Of a stretch of 64,000 bases of DNA, positions 47,295-60,472 are shown piece after piece. The notes beneath the pieces are model-generated. The model did not search any database, was not told where the DNA came from, and saw only the letters and a list, made by a program, of their open reading frames with translations. The DNA lies in contig NC_084759.1 of the NCBI RefSeq assembly GCF_028858725.1, forward strand, positions 94,694,362 through 94,758,361. Direction: 5' to 3'. The DNA is from Colius striatus. Taxonomy: Eukaryota > Chordata > Aves > Coliiformes > Coliidae. A program made the translations under genes and the position numbers. Within the stretch, counting starts at the first letter, position 1, and each line of letters begins with the position of its first letter.

Positions 47295-50200
47295 TTTGGC
47301 CTGCTGCAGAAAACAGGGTGAATTCAGCTGGCTAAAATCCCTTTGGATATGTCAACTTCCATTTTAGCTTACAGGAGACAACTCTGTTCTCCTAACTCAG
47401 CTCATCTAATTGGGGAAGCTACAATTCCTACTGGACATAAAAGCTTCAGTGATGTATGCCAAAGGGGTTTGTTCAAGTTTCTAAACTGAAGGTCATGGTG
47501 ACACCAGCCACTCAAAAATCACAAGCTGGGACACTGGAATAGCTTTACGGCAACACGATATCATCATCATACAACAATGTACCTTCCAACAAAGTCAAGG
47601 GTGGCCTTTCTCCAGAAATGAGCCTGCATGTCAACACCTTACCTTGTGGGGACACCACATGGCAGTAAGAGAAACAGAAAAGACTAGCTTGTCCCATGTT
47701 AATACCCCCAGGAAGATAGTACTGCTCAGGGCATTGCAGCCTGAGAGCAGAACTCCCTGTGTTTTTCAACACAACACTGCTCAGGGATGTGTAATTTCAA
47801 ACTGTGCTTGGTATATGCAGAGAATTTAATTACACTTCCTCATTGTTGTGCTTAGTGATGATGCAGAGTGAAATCTTAGCTCTGGAAAAGTCAGTCTCTT
47901 GCTGTTGACTTAATGGAGGATTGTGTTTCCAGATTGGTTATAATCTTAGTAACCAGGCAAATGCCACTATAATTGTAGGTAATGTTGCAAGTTGGCCTCC
48001 ACTTACAGTTGCTATGACAGTCTCTTAACATCCAGAGATTAAAGGTGAAGTGGGCCAAATCCTCAAAACACAAAGCTGGGTTTTATGCTCTTCTGCTGCT
48101 TAAATAGATGGCTAACCATGCCTTGAATAAGTGGCATTTACATTTTTAATTGTGATTAGTCAGGAAGTCAGTATGTTTTCTCTAGTAATGCTGGAACTTA
48201 ATTAGTTCATCAATCAGAGAATTAAGACAACCGTTGCTGCAGAGGAGAAAAATGTCAGGCTGTGCATAGAAGCTTTCATTCAGAGCCTTCTGAGCCTTAG
48301 GCAGTGATCGTATATTATGACAGTATCGACTCTTGACAGCTCTCCGTAATCATGTGCCATTACTTAATGGGATTATTAGCCTACACTCCCTGTTTTCATT
48401 CATTTTTCACTGCTCCACACTCTCTTCGGCCTTTTTGTTGCTGGTAGTGGTGTTTTGAGTCTTACTTAAAGATGCTGAGAAAAGAGAAGAGTTTCCACAG
48501 CCTTCTTTCCACTACTGCTTAAGACCACAGGTACAAGCACCACCATGCCTTGGGCAGCAAGACCTTATGCACAAGATATTAAAGACGGTCTCAAAAGAAC
48601 TAGATTCAGTTTCTGGAGCTGCTGCTACCACCTCAATTCAACAACTCTGCTTTGTGAGTGGCCCTGAAGAGGTCATTTGCCTCCACATCTTCATCCTTAG
48701 CAAGAGTGACTTTACCCACTCTTAAGTCTTGGGCCTTCCCTGAGCTGGAGCTGCTCTGCCTTGGAGCTGTTGTAAGCAGTTGTTTTGTAGCTGTTTCTGT
48801 ACAAACATTTCAGGAAAAAGGTTTCTGAAGGTTCTTCTATTGACCTCAAATGTTCTGTGCCTTCAAAATCACGATTGAGTGGAACTTGGTTTTCCCCACA
48901 CTTCTTGTTTCCTTTTGAAGGCTAAGCATAGGAGAAACAGTTCAGAAGGAGCAGAGAAGACTTTTTAAAACTGGTTTTCATAGAATTATATTTAAATCCC
49001 TTCAAAGCTATAACAAAAAAAAAAAAGAGAAAAAGGAGCATAACTTCCTGCTCCCCCCCCGAAACTGAATCCCAATACAATGTTCTTTCTTTGACCCGAA
49101 GGAGCTAAGTTATCTCCTTTCCCATATTTATAGGGGCTAAGAGGCAGGTTTATCCAGCAAATGGAGCAGAACTGCTGACTACTGGAAGGCAACCAAGAGC
49201 AGGGGCCAGCATGGTGGATCAGCCCCTGCCTGTTTTTCTGAGCTACGTCTCTCAGGCTGAACTGGGACTTCCCTCCAAATTTCATTATTCAGTCCTCAGC
49301 TATCAGAAGTGTGCTCTCCTTTCTTGTACCACACCAACAACTCCCCTCTCCTTTTCCACAATGCAATTGATCTCCTGCCAAAGAACAACCACAGTAACTG
49401 GCTCAAAACCGCTGCCTGAAAAACTACATGGAGTTCACAGCTTAGGCTGCCCGTGGGAAGCGAGTTTAAGGCTGGGTGCAACTTTCAAGACCAACAGCTA
49501 TTTAGCTTGAATTCCTTCTAGAGACTCCTTTGTTCTGCACTGGAATGGATTAACTGAGCCCACTACATTCCTAGCACTGACTCTTGCCCTGAACTAAGCC
49601 ATGCAGAGCCACTCTGACAGCAGTAGCTCCTGCTGGCTCTGTGCACACTGTGGCAATGCAAGAAAGGCTCCATGAGAATCAGCTCTGCATCTTGTCTGGC
49701 TGCACTGCTGTGACCTGCCAGTGAATTTGGCTTCATGATGGCCAAGGAAGAATGAGAGGGGAACTCTCCTCTCCTCCTTTCCCCTGAAAAGAAATCCCAC
49801 TGCCCTCTGGTTTGCCATGAAGTGCCCACACCATGTGGTTTTTTTTAAAAATGATACTTTAAAAATCACAGGCAGAAAGACAGAGGGAAGCAGTATGACT
49901 GCACTCCCATACCCCCACTAGTACAAAGACCTCCTTCATCCTTGGCAACAGGTTCTGAGAATCACATGGGTTTGACTGCAGCTATGCTAAACAATGTCTA
50001 TTTTCTAGACATAATCATGTTCTGTTAGTGTCCTGTGACAGATATATCCTGTAAGTTTTTTAAAAACTTGCTCCTTGAGGGTACAAAGTGTGTTTTATAT
50101 TCTTGAAGCCTACTACAGTATTCACACAGATTTCTATAGTATCATTACACTGAACAAAAGCAAAATTGACAATATTACTTCTCTTCCTGATACAATGAAA

Positions 50201-53200
50201 ATATGGTTACAAGTCATTTTTGGTTCACTTAAGGCAACTATGATATACTTGATAACATTTGCTATTCTGCGCTAGGCACAGAAGCACCCCAGGCATGTCA
50301 CTGGGTTCAGATCATGTTCAATCCAAAGCTATTTCTGAAGAAGAGACAGCTTACCTGGAATTTTCTCTATCTAAGCAGTGTGTTCATTTTCTGTCTGGGC
50401 ACAAACAGCCCAACGCTGAATTTTAGAGAACTCTTTTGATGCCACCTGCTGGGCTTGAAATGGAAATCCAAACTTCTGCTCAAGGAGCCACAAGCAGTAG
50501 CAGTATCAGACCTTAGCACATCTCATTGTGGGAGATTCTGCCTCAGAGATGTGTCTGCAGCACAAGATACCTTGCTTTTTGCTAACAGCACTCTTAAAAT
50601 TACTTGAAATGCTGACATTTTATTTCCAAGTTTTAAGATAAAGCATCTGTAATTTAAAAGACGTTTTAATGGACAAAGTAAAAATTTTGCCACTTATTGC
50701 AATACTTTTAAGCTGTCACGTAGTTCTGCCCATCTGCTAAAATCTGACACTTAAAACATGTTTCCAACTGCTGCTTCTCAGCAGAAATATTTAAAATGTG
50801 GCTGGTAGTTGAGATTCCTGCACATAAACCGTCGTTTTGGTACTTGCCAGGATGGACTATTACTGTGTGTGACATCTGAAATAGTGGAGTTCAATAAGAG
50901 AGATGTTTTAAAACAGCAACTGGACACTTCTACAGGTAAAAAAAAAAAAAAAAAACACCTGAATTTGCCTTTCTAAGAGGAAAATAAGCACCTTGATATT
51001 GAGAGAGTGCCATGTTTGGGGTTTTTTGTTTGTTTGTTTTGAAAATAAATCTTAGTAGATAAAAATATTAATAACATCTATATTTTATTTTGAACAGTAT
51101 TGCAAGGCTCAAAGGACATCAAACACACCTAAATGATAACAACTTTGAACACACAAGTTCAAAACCACACTTTTTAACCAAAATTCTAATTAAGTTTTCA
51201 GGTTATGGAGGCAATAGTAAATGTAAGTAAAAGCATTCTGCTAAAAATAGCTGTTCTTAACATGCTAAGAAAAAACCATCCTGTGGAAGAGGGAGCAAGT
51301 ACACTACAATGTTTCCTCTAAAGAATGAAGGTATGGCTTGACTTTCACCATCCTCTCCCATATTGTCACTTTAAAGCCCCTTTTTCCTGATGAAGCTGAA
51401 AGTCCACTCCCACTAACTCAAATGCAAGTGAGGACAAACCCAGAGTGCTCTCCTTCCAATGCAAACAGCCTCTAGTAGTTAAGTAACTGTGTCTTCCATC
51501 AGAAGAGTGTCCAGAGTGTTGAACTCCACTCCTGTAGGAAGCACAGCCCTTTTCCACCTGAGTGGGAATGATCCCCTTCTTGACCTACACCTCCTACATA
51601 AAAAGACTAAGTTAGGGCTGCAAAGACTATTACAGCTGCAGCCTTCAGCTACATCGTAGACAAGTCCTCCTCCAGCATTTGTTTGAGTGATTCGAGGCAT
51701 GGTGCCTGCGGTGAGAACATTCAATGCAAGACTGAAAGGATCCCCATAGCAAACCATACAAACTAAACCATGACTACATGTTACAATACATCTTACAGGG
51801 CACACAAAATTAATAATCTGGATGGTCAGTTGAAAAATAGACCTTGGCGCTTCTGGGTATCTTCCACTTTCTTTCTGTTCTACAACCTCTCTTTCAAGTC
51901 CTAATCAGTCAATGCATTTAGATATGTCTGTATCTTTTAAACAAGTCGGTTCACAAACTGCAAACAGAAGGACAGGTCCTGTAAGATTTTTTACCTGCTA
52001 AAATCCCTCTTGAATAACCATCTGAAATGCAGCTAGTTACACTGCCTCTGGGAAGGGCCTGGTTTTTTTACAGAAACATGAAGCCCTCTCCATCCAGGTC
52101 AATGGCTGCCACGTGCTTCAGCGAGAGGCTGCAGTGCAGAGAGTCCCACTGCACAGAACAGCATATGATAAACCAAAAACCAAATGTCTCCTGGAGCAGC
52201 AGGGTAGCTGGCAGTGGTTTAAATCACTAGGTATGCTGGCCTTCCTGTTCTGTTCCTCACCCTTGCAAAAATGAAAATGCACACTGGATCACGAGGGAGC
52301 CTTGAAGGTACTATCCAGTTCAGCAAAATATTCAAAGGCAAGTTTCACAGAGATGCTGGAGAATTACCTAATGATAATAATCAGATCTGCAGATGGAGCC
52401 TGCAACACAGGAGGTAGGAACAGCAGCAGCACCACCAGTGCTGTTTGGAACAGACTGAATACCCCAAAAACTGACAGCCCCGAGTGCTGGGATAATGGAA
52501 AAGCAATAAAAATGTTTACAAACTGTTCTGTCACACATTGAAGCTGGAAGCCACCTCATGTAGAGTCAGCCAGAAAAAAACAGGTCCCCAGTTAGTAGAG
52601 ACAGATATATATAGAGAGCAAAGATTCATCATCTTGCCTGTCTCACCTACCTCCCAACCTGGCATGACATGCTCCCTGGTAGTGTTGCTTTCTCTGAGTA
52701 GAGTCCCAGATAGCTCTACAGAGCTTAGGCATCTAATTTAAGTGAGCTGAATCCCATCCTTGAAGACTACTTATCAGCTAGATAACTGCTGGGAAAAAAT
52801 ACCAAAAAGAGACCAGAGCACATTGTTCCCAGCATGTCTGACTCAACTGCATGATGGAGCTGTAGGGAAAAGGTGATGCTATCTTAGGGTTACATTAAAG
52901 CTGGCACTTCCATGGAAGCAGGGCAGCATGCAAGTCACAGTACAAGACACTGTATATGAATCTGAAGAGGTCTCTGCAAAAATCTGGTCCTCTGCCATCA
53001 CGAAAGATTAAATCAAACTGAGCAAAGCACTACCAATGTGATGATGAAAATGAGGAAGTTATTTCACAACAGAGGGCAGGAAAATCTACTCTTGTTTAAA
53101 TTTGGAAGGCAAAATCTGAGGGAAGACACGATTACTCAGTACAAGTTTAATTTTTTTTCCCCAATAATTGAGAGTGATGCTGAAACAAAAACGAATGGGT

Positions 53201-53840
53201 ACAAACTGGCCCTGAATGTTTTTAGAGGACAATCAGAAGGGTTCCTAACCACCATAGCATGAGGTTTTGAACCATGTTTCCAGTAGGATTATCAGGTATA
53301 TAATATTTTACATGCATATGTAAAAGCACAAGAGGAAAAAAAATCCATATTGTCTCAAGATGGGATTCAATTCCTTTCAACACAGATTCAGACTTATTCT
53401 TTACTGGAAGGTTCTTTGCTGTCCATTGTTTCTTTGCACATCAAGTACATCACTCCAAGGATGAAATGATGGCAAGTGCCATGCTTTTGTATTCCATGCC
53501 ATTGATGTGTCCAAGTGAAAATAATAATGCTCATAGTAAACTCCATTGCAATGACGGAAGGGAAAGTTACTGCTCAGTAAACAGCAGCAGCTATGTTAAA
53601 CATAGTTTACACTCTAAAATACTTGAACAATTCCTTGGAAAAGGAAACAGATAATGGATATGGTACCTCTGACAGCAAGCTCCAGTCTGATGTCATACCA
53701 GATTAACCAGACAGCAAAAAGTAGGTGGTGCAAGAGGTTATTCTCTTCTGAGGAAGAATAGGAGAGGAATTGGCACTGCTGGCATCTTCTTCAAAATGGC
53801 TTGAGCAAAACACTGCAAATCTAACTGCTACCACCGTGTT
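47295..53840. other. Non-coding sequence upstream of CLIC6
   Basis: No exon was recognised. An A run (50938-50955) and several poly-A/T patches occur. A homeodomain-motif-rich block at 48190-48385 is a candidate regulatory element (see findings). Open frames up to 108 codons lack motifs. Confidence 0.5.
50938..50955. repeat. Adenine homopolymer (18 nt)
   Basis: An uninterrupted A run after ACAGGT. No retroposed sequence was recognised immediately upstream of it. Confidence 0.9.
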
Positions 53841-54433
53841 TCACAGAATCTTAAGGGTTGGAAGGGACTTTGAAAGACCATCTAGTCCAATCCCCCAGCC
53901 AGAGAAGGACCTCCTAGAGTAGGTCACATGGGAACTCATCCAGGTGGGTTTTGAACGTCTCCAGAGAAAGACACTTTGCAACTCATCTGGGCAGCCTGTT
54001 CCAGTGCTTCGTCAACTCACAGTGAAGAAGTTTTTCCTTATGTTTCTTTGGAACCTCTTATGTTCCAGCTTGAACCCATTGTCCCTTGTCCTATCATTGG
54101 ATATCATTGATAACAGCCTGGCTCCATCCTCCTGACACCTGCCCTTTATGTATTTATAGACATTGATGAGGTCACCCCTCAGTCTCCTCTTCCCCAAGCT
54201 AAAGAGCCCCAGCTCCCTCAGCCCTTCATCAGAAGGTAGATGCTGCACTCCATCATTTTTGTGGCCCTGAGCTGAACACTCTCCAGCAGCTTCCTGTCCT
54301 TCTTGAACTGAGGGGCCCAGAACTGGACATAATATTCCAGATGTGGTCTCACGAGGGCAGAGTGGGGGGGGGGGGGGGGAACAATCTACTCATCACACCC
54401 GTCCTAAAACACCCCAGGATGCCATATGCTAGT
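53841..54433 (-). mobile_element. CR1 LINE 3' fragment, about 590 bp
   Basis: A minus-strand CR1 beginning TCACAGAATCTTAAGGGTTG, then CATCCAGGTGGGTTTTGAAC, GGGCAGCCTGTTCCAGTGCT, CATTGTCCCTTGTCCTATCA, CAGTCTCCTCTTCCCCAAGC, GGGGCCCAGAACTGGACATA and CACCCCAGGATGCCAT. A run of 16 G (54364-54379) interrupts it. A 78-codon minus-strand frame at 54012-54248 is a remnant of the ORF2 C-terminus and 3' region. Confidence 0.94.
54364..54379. repeat. Guanine homopolymer (16 nt) inside a CR1
   Basis: A 16-nt G run between GCAGAGT and AACAATC. Its exact length may be uncertain in the assembly. Confidence 0.9.
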
Positions 54434-57400
54434 ATTGATCAGTATTCATTCACTGGCCAAGTACAACCGCCCAACTAACAGAATACCATGGAGTTATACA
54501 AGGATCTCAGGCAATGGCAATTGGTAAAACACCCTCCTCAGCCCAGCAGCCTCACACAGCATTGGCAAAAGGCAATAGAGCCTGAGCTCCATGAGCACGC
54601 AAATCTTGAGGTAGCTACAGGATGCAGGCACAGCTTGGGATGGCTGCAGCAGCTGCATCCTCTCAGACAGTGAGGACATCCAAGCAGTGCAGGCCTAAGA
54701 GTACAGGAGGGCTCAGGAGGTGTCTTAGCCACTAGCTGGTCTGATTGTGGATAATCATCAAAACAAGGTATAGGTGTACATGGTACAAGAATGCCATGTG
54801 GCAGAACAGCAGTAGCAATGGACAAGGAGAAAGTCTACTACCTCTAAAAGCAATACCAGCAAAGGGTGGGATGTTGATTAAAAAATGAGCATATCTGAAA
54901 GGTTACAAGCCACAAAAAGATTGGTGATAAGAAGTGGTAACTTTCAGACAGATCTAAGATGCTGAGTGTCAGACATCAGGAGGCTCCTTGGAGTTGGCTG
55001 GCTGCTGCATACATGTCAGTCCTTTTGACAAAGAGACAGATCAACTGCTGAAAACCATCAGTAGTTGTTTGCACCCATTAGATATGAATGCCCATCCACA
55101 AAACATGCTACAAAGATAGCATCTTAGGAGTCCTGCTTTAAAGTACTGTCAGGACGCAGAGCTCCAGGGCACAGAGCAGCTGCCAAACTGATGCAAATAC
55201 AGACCTATGGAAAAGGTGTGTCTGGGATTCTCAGACAGGAGAATTTCTTAGCCCAGCTTTCCTTTGCCCTCATGGGGACCAGGAAATGTAGACTTTTATA
55301 ATATAATCTGGGCAATATAAATTATGTACTGCACAAATACAGAACAAAAAGATCACCCCGGACTTAGAAACAAGCAGAAAACTTCTATATAGACCATTAG
55401 TGGAGATATGCCAGAGGATTTTTTGAAATCTTCCTAAAACATTGTGTAGATTAAAGCTTTTACCCAAAGCTAGGCCAAAAAGAGATTCCAAGGGAAACAG
55501 AATGGAAGGAAATGAGTTCAAGGTGGTAAAAGGAATTAGCTTTTCACCTGCACAGCTTCAATTGACCACAGAATGCCATTAAACTGTTATTTTTGTGACC
55601 ACAGATTATAAGCAGTAGGCTAAAGGTTGCATCTATCCAAAATCAATGGGGTCTTTAATGATGCAGCTCTACATTAGCAGTCATTATTAGTTATCCAGCT
55701 AGTATTATTGATAAAATATTTGGTCCTGGAACTGGGCTCTTCTGGCACTGAACTTCAATTTTGGCACTGAGTTAAGGCTGAGCTCCTACACACAGAAATA
55801 ATGAAACCCTCGCTACCTCAGATTTTAAAATCTCAGGCTTGGGCAAGATTTACGTCTCGCAGACTGGCCACCTATTAGCATGTCATAACATCTTCTAACA
55901 ATTTCATTACTGCAGCTTTTCTCATTTTCTTAGGTTTCTGAAATTATATTATACTTTATTTCATGTAGTGTTTGCATTAACTTAGCATGGTTATTTTGTT
56001 TTATTAGATTTCATAATTCATATGTTCAGTAAGGCTCTTTGCTAGAAATAGTTCTTTGAATGCTCTTGGTTGTCGGTTCATGTTGAAGGATTAACAGCGT
56101 GTTGGAGTTTCTTTATAGGATATTTCCCTCAACCTTGTTTTTATGTAGTGAGCAGTGGTTACAGCTTAAGGGGGTTATATACATCTGGAAATTTTAATCC
56201 TCTCTAGATGACAGAAAGGAAAAGAAGTCCGAAGCTGTAATTTCCTCTGGTTTCAGTTCTCTCCCTCCCCTTCATGCCAGCAGCCATTTCAGAGCACAGA
56301 AAGGCTCCTTTATTCTAACTTTCACTGCATTATTTACTTACTCACGGTCTGCTGGGTAAGTAATTATTGCTGAAATCAACTTAATTGCTTACTAAGTAAT
56401 TAAACACTTTTGATGCATAGGAAGAAATTTTCCTTCATTAAGAAGCAACTTTGGGGCAATAAACTTTTTACCTTTGTCCAGCTACTTCATAAATAATGAG
56501 AAACAAAAGGCCCAAACCCAATCCTTTTACTTCGATGAAATACCCATTTACCTTTTATTTTGATTTTGTCCAGTACTTCTACTGAGCAGTGGGTCTGCCC
56601 ACAGTCTGCCCTTCCAGTTCTGACAAATATTGAAAATAAAAGAATTATTAAATGATAATTCTGTAAATTGAACAAAGCACAAGATAGAGCAGGTGAAAAT
56701 TAATATGTGCAGTGTTTTGTAATACATTTACAGAGGCAGTTTTTTTCACTAATATTCACTCTTATTTACATTAAAGAGATTAAAGATTATGTGTGTATGC
56801 ACCCCTACAAAAAAGAAAACCAAACCAATTCTGGAATTTTACACTGATGTTGCTAGCTTTGGGCCAGACCCTTCACATTGTCACTTGGTATTTTCAACTA
56901 CAGCTGTTGCGTCCAACAGGACAGTTAAAGGCACTTAACGGGTTCTCTTAAAACAATTTCTAAAAATCAAATGAAATTACAATGGAAAAGTGCAAATTAC
57001 AGGTTTATTTTCTCAGATATCTTACACCTACCTATACCAGGACCACAAATAAAGCTGCTCTGGAAGCTACAGTATCTAACATAAATTGGGACAGTCCCAA
57101 ACCTGTTTTCAGAGTGAAATCATTGGTGCCAATCATGATGGGAAGGAGATTAATTAAACATAGATGTTTGCATCTAGCTCCCTGCCACCAACAGTGAAAT
57201 AAGTATGTGGTAACAATACAAAAGCAATCAGCAACCAGAAATCCACTGCTTCAAAAGCACAACAATAATTTGCTTAAATAATTATTAAATAGCTTGAGTA
57301 ATAAGGCCTGGACATCCCAAACAAGAGGTGTCTGAAGGAGGCTCCTTGCATGAGCAGATCCTCTCATACTGTGCTGCAGTGAGGGGGAAAGGGAAAACGG

Positions 57401-59974
57401 ATGGTCCTGTGGCCACATCAGTGTTTCAGGGGCATCAGAAAGACATTTCCCTAGGGCTGCTTTGACTTTGAGGTGAGCTCTTTGCCCATTCAGAAAGCGG
57501 CCTGCAATGCTTCCTTTGCCGCATGTCATACAACCAGGCACTAAGAGAGAGGGGCCAGCAAGCTGGGCAAAATTCAGCATTTTCCCCGGTTTCCAACTTC
57601 TGGTCACAATGCAGTAATCATGCACAGCCTTTTCTTGGCCAGATACTAAATGCTTTAAGGCAAAGTAGACACCCTTTCTACTGTTTTTAGATGCCTTGTC
57701 CCCAGCAAAAATACATGAATACTGCAACCCTTTGTGACAGTATACTTTTTTTCCTAAAACAGCTTGGATATTCGTTTCAACAAATTGTACTTTATCCCAT
57801 CATAACTATCAATGCATTGTTACATATTTATCTCTTATTTTACAAGGCTTACTTATACAATGGTGATGAGCAAGCTTATAGGAATTGTTAAGGAGAAGAG
57901 AGGCGTGGAAAGGAAGATCAAATGTAAAAATAAACAGGAAAATCAACTTGTAGCTCACAAGGACTGAAAAGCGTCAGCTATGACTTAATAGAGTTTAAAT
58001 TAATCTAGCTCAATTTAGGAATACAATTCTCCTACACAAGAAATTGTCATATTGCATTAATTATACTATTGTTTACTATTTTAATACAGAATGAATTCTA
58101 CATGTATTACCCACACAGAGTGACTGAGACTTCTCAGAGCAATGTAAGCAAACATTGCCACTCCTCCAAAACAGAAGTAATTTTATTTTAATGGGAGATG
58201 TGACAAAATCTCCATTGCTTGTTTAAAAGAAAAAAAAAAAAGGGGGGTTTTTTTTTCAGAAGAGAGCTAAAGAATGGATAATGAGAGCACAGGGGACCCT
58301 TGTTCCACTCCCCTTAAAGTGATGACAAGGAACGTCATTATCCACTTTAACCATATAAAAATAAATACACAGCCTCCAAAAGATCACTTCCCTTAATTCT
58401 TATTCATTCTTTACTTTCAATATTCAATATTATTTTCAAAAATCTGCCAATAGTCTAAAGAAACCAAGAGCCTTTTAACTGAACACAAGTGAAACTCAGA
58501 GCTGGGAAACACCATTCAGTTACAGATCAGTGGCTTTAATCTTCTACCAATGAGTTAAAAAAACAAATTTCCTTCTGCTGTGAGTTCTGCCTACAGAGTT
58601 CATGCCGTCTGTGTTTGTGCTAATGAGAATATTACCAGGTCACAAGCGCACAAGCAGCTAACCAAATGCTATTAGCTATTTATCCTGTTACAAGAATTAT
58701 GTTTAAATACCTCCATGCTATTTCTAATCCGTATTTAATAACATGGCAAGATGCCAGCTGAACATTCTACATGGAGACAAAAAAATCTTATATCCTTTTT
58801 AAATTCTTACAGGGAATTACTTCAACAAAAGAGCATTATATTCTCAAACACATTATAGGTCTGGGAAAAACAGATTAACTGGTATTTCAGTGACACATCC
58901 CGTCTTACACTTCACCATATGATACTTAAACTGTGACACACAGCAATACTGTTTCAATCTAAATGCAAAAACTGTACGCACATACATAAAGTATCTGTTG
59001 TTTGTGTTGTAAACAAATAAGCAAATAAATAAGAAATAACCAAATCAATAAGCTATTTGATGGACCTTCAGGGAGTAGGTCATTGGAAGCTTGAGAAAAT
59101 AATTTGCTGATGGTATTGTTCCTAACTCTGATATTTAAATCAAGAGGTGAAATATGAAAAGAGGGATTTGGTTTTGTGGGGTTTTCCCCTACTAACAGCA
59201 TGTGGTATTTTAGTCCAAGTAATAAATAATTCAAATGACCAGGTAAAATATTACATAAAAGACCTGTCAGCTCCAGTAGGAACTAGCAAAGACATGCCCT
59301 GAAAGAGCAGTTAAAAACCTGGACATAAATATCAGCAAAAATCCATTAGCTTGACAGAAAAGGGGGCTGAACTGTATTCCTTCCCTTCCCAGCATAAATT
59401 CAAATTCAAGGCTATTCTTCATTGTGCTCTCTCAACAACCTTGCTTCCATTCACAGGAAACACAGTATTGCTACTTAAAAAACAAGTCATACTGGAAACC
59501 AATCAGCTATAATACCGATACTCCTCAAAACCCGGACTCTCCCTGTGGTCTCTGCCCTCAGGGAGCCTCCAGCCCCAGTGGTGCTTCTGGTGAAAAGGAC
59601 GCTGATGGTTTTGCTGAGGAGTTGGTAGCGTGTGTGTTTCTGTAGGCAGCATAGGCCTCAAAATTTTTAAGTCTTTAGAGTATATTTGGATTCTGTTTCA
59701 TGTTTCATGTTTCACCTTGCCACTACTATGGAAAAAAAAACTGATTTTTTACAAAACTCTCACGTTCTGTAATAGTTTTTAGAAATATTTTTTAAAATGA
59801 CTACAGGGTAAACATTAAATGATTCTCCAAGACACAAATGATAATTTTTCCTGAAATCTGAGTAAATGTTTATTTTCTTCAAAACTACTCAATTTTAGTA
59901 ACTTGAAAGAGCATGCATTTTTTACTCCAGTTCTACTGTAATTTACTTGGTTCTGTAACAATTATATTTCTAGT
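54434..59974. other. Non-coding sequence upstream of CLIC6
   Basis: No exon was recognised. Contains an A-G-T homopolymer cluster at 58230-58257 and a motif-dense block at 56355-56405 with repeated TAAGTAATTA. A 158-codon minus-strand frame at 57251-57727 shows no domain. Confidence 0.5.
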
Positions 59975-60472
59975 CTATTGTGCCCAGTTCTGGGCCCCTC
60001 GGTTCAAGAAGGATAGGGAGCTGCTGGAGAGAGTTCAGCGCTGGGCCACAAAGATGATGAAGGGAGTGAAGGATATCCCTTATGATGAAAGTCTGAAGGA
60101 GCTGGGGCTCTTTAGCTTGGAGGAGACTGAGGGGTGACCTCATTAATGTTTACAAATATGTAAAGGGTGAGTGTCAGGAGGATAGAGCCGGGCTCTTCTC
60201 AGTGATGTCCAATGATAGGACAAGATGCAATGTGCAGAAGCTAGAACAAAAGAGGTTCGAAAAAAAATACAAGGAGGAATTTCTTCACTGTTAGGATGAG
60301 GGACCACTGGTACAGGCTGCCCAGATGGGTTGTAGAGTCTCCTTCTCTGGAGACATTCAAAACCCACCTGTTTGAACTCCTGTGTGACCTGGTGGTCCTG
60401 CTCTGGCAGTGGGGCTGGACTAGATGAACTTTCGAGATCCCTTCCAGTCCTTGAGATTCTGTGATTCTGTGT
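59975..60472 (+). mobile_element. CR1 LINE 3' fragment, plus strand, about 500 bp
   Basis: Sense-direction CR1: GTGCCCAGTTCTGGGCCCCT, TTCAAGAAGGATAGGGAGCT, GAAGGAGCTGGGGCTCTTTA, TACAGGCTGCCCAGATGGGT, GGCTGGACTAGATGAACTTT and the terminal GAGATTCTGTGATTCTGTG. The 74-codon frame at 59913-60137 includes [20 protein letters not shown], the CR1 ORF2 C-terminal motif. It is 5' truncated near 59975. Confidence 0.95.

Noticed and set aside
57251..57727. 158-codon minus-strand ORF
   Set aside because: No domain, no conserved motif and no splice context linking it to CLIC6.
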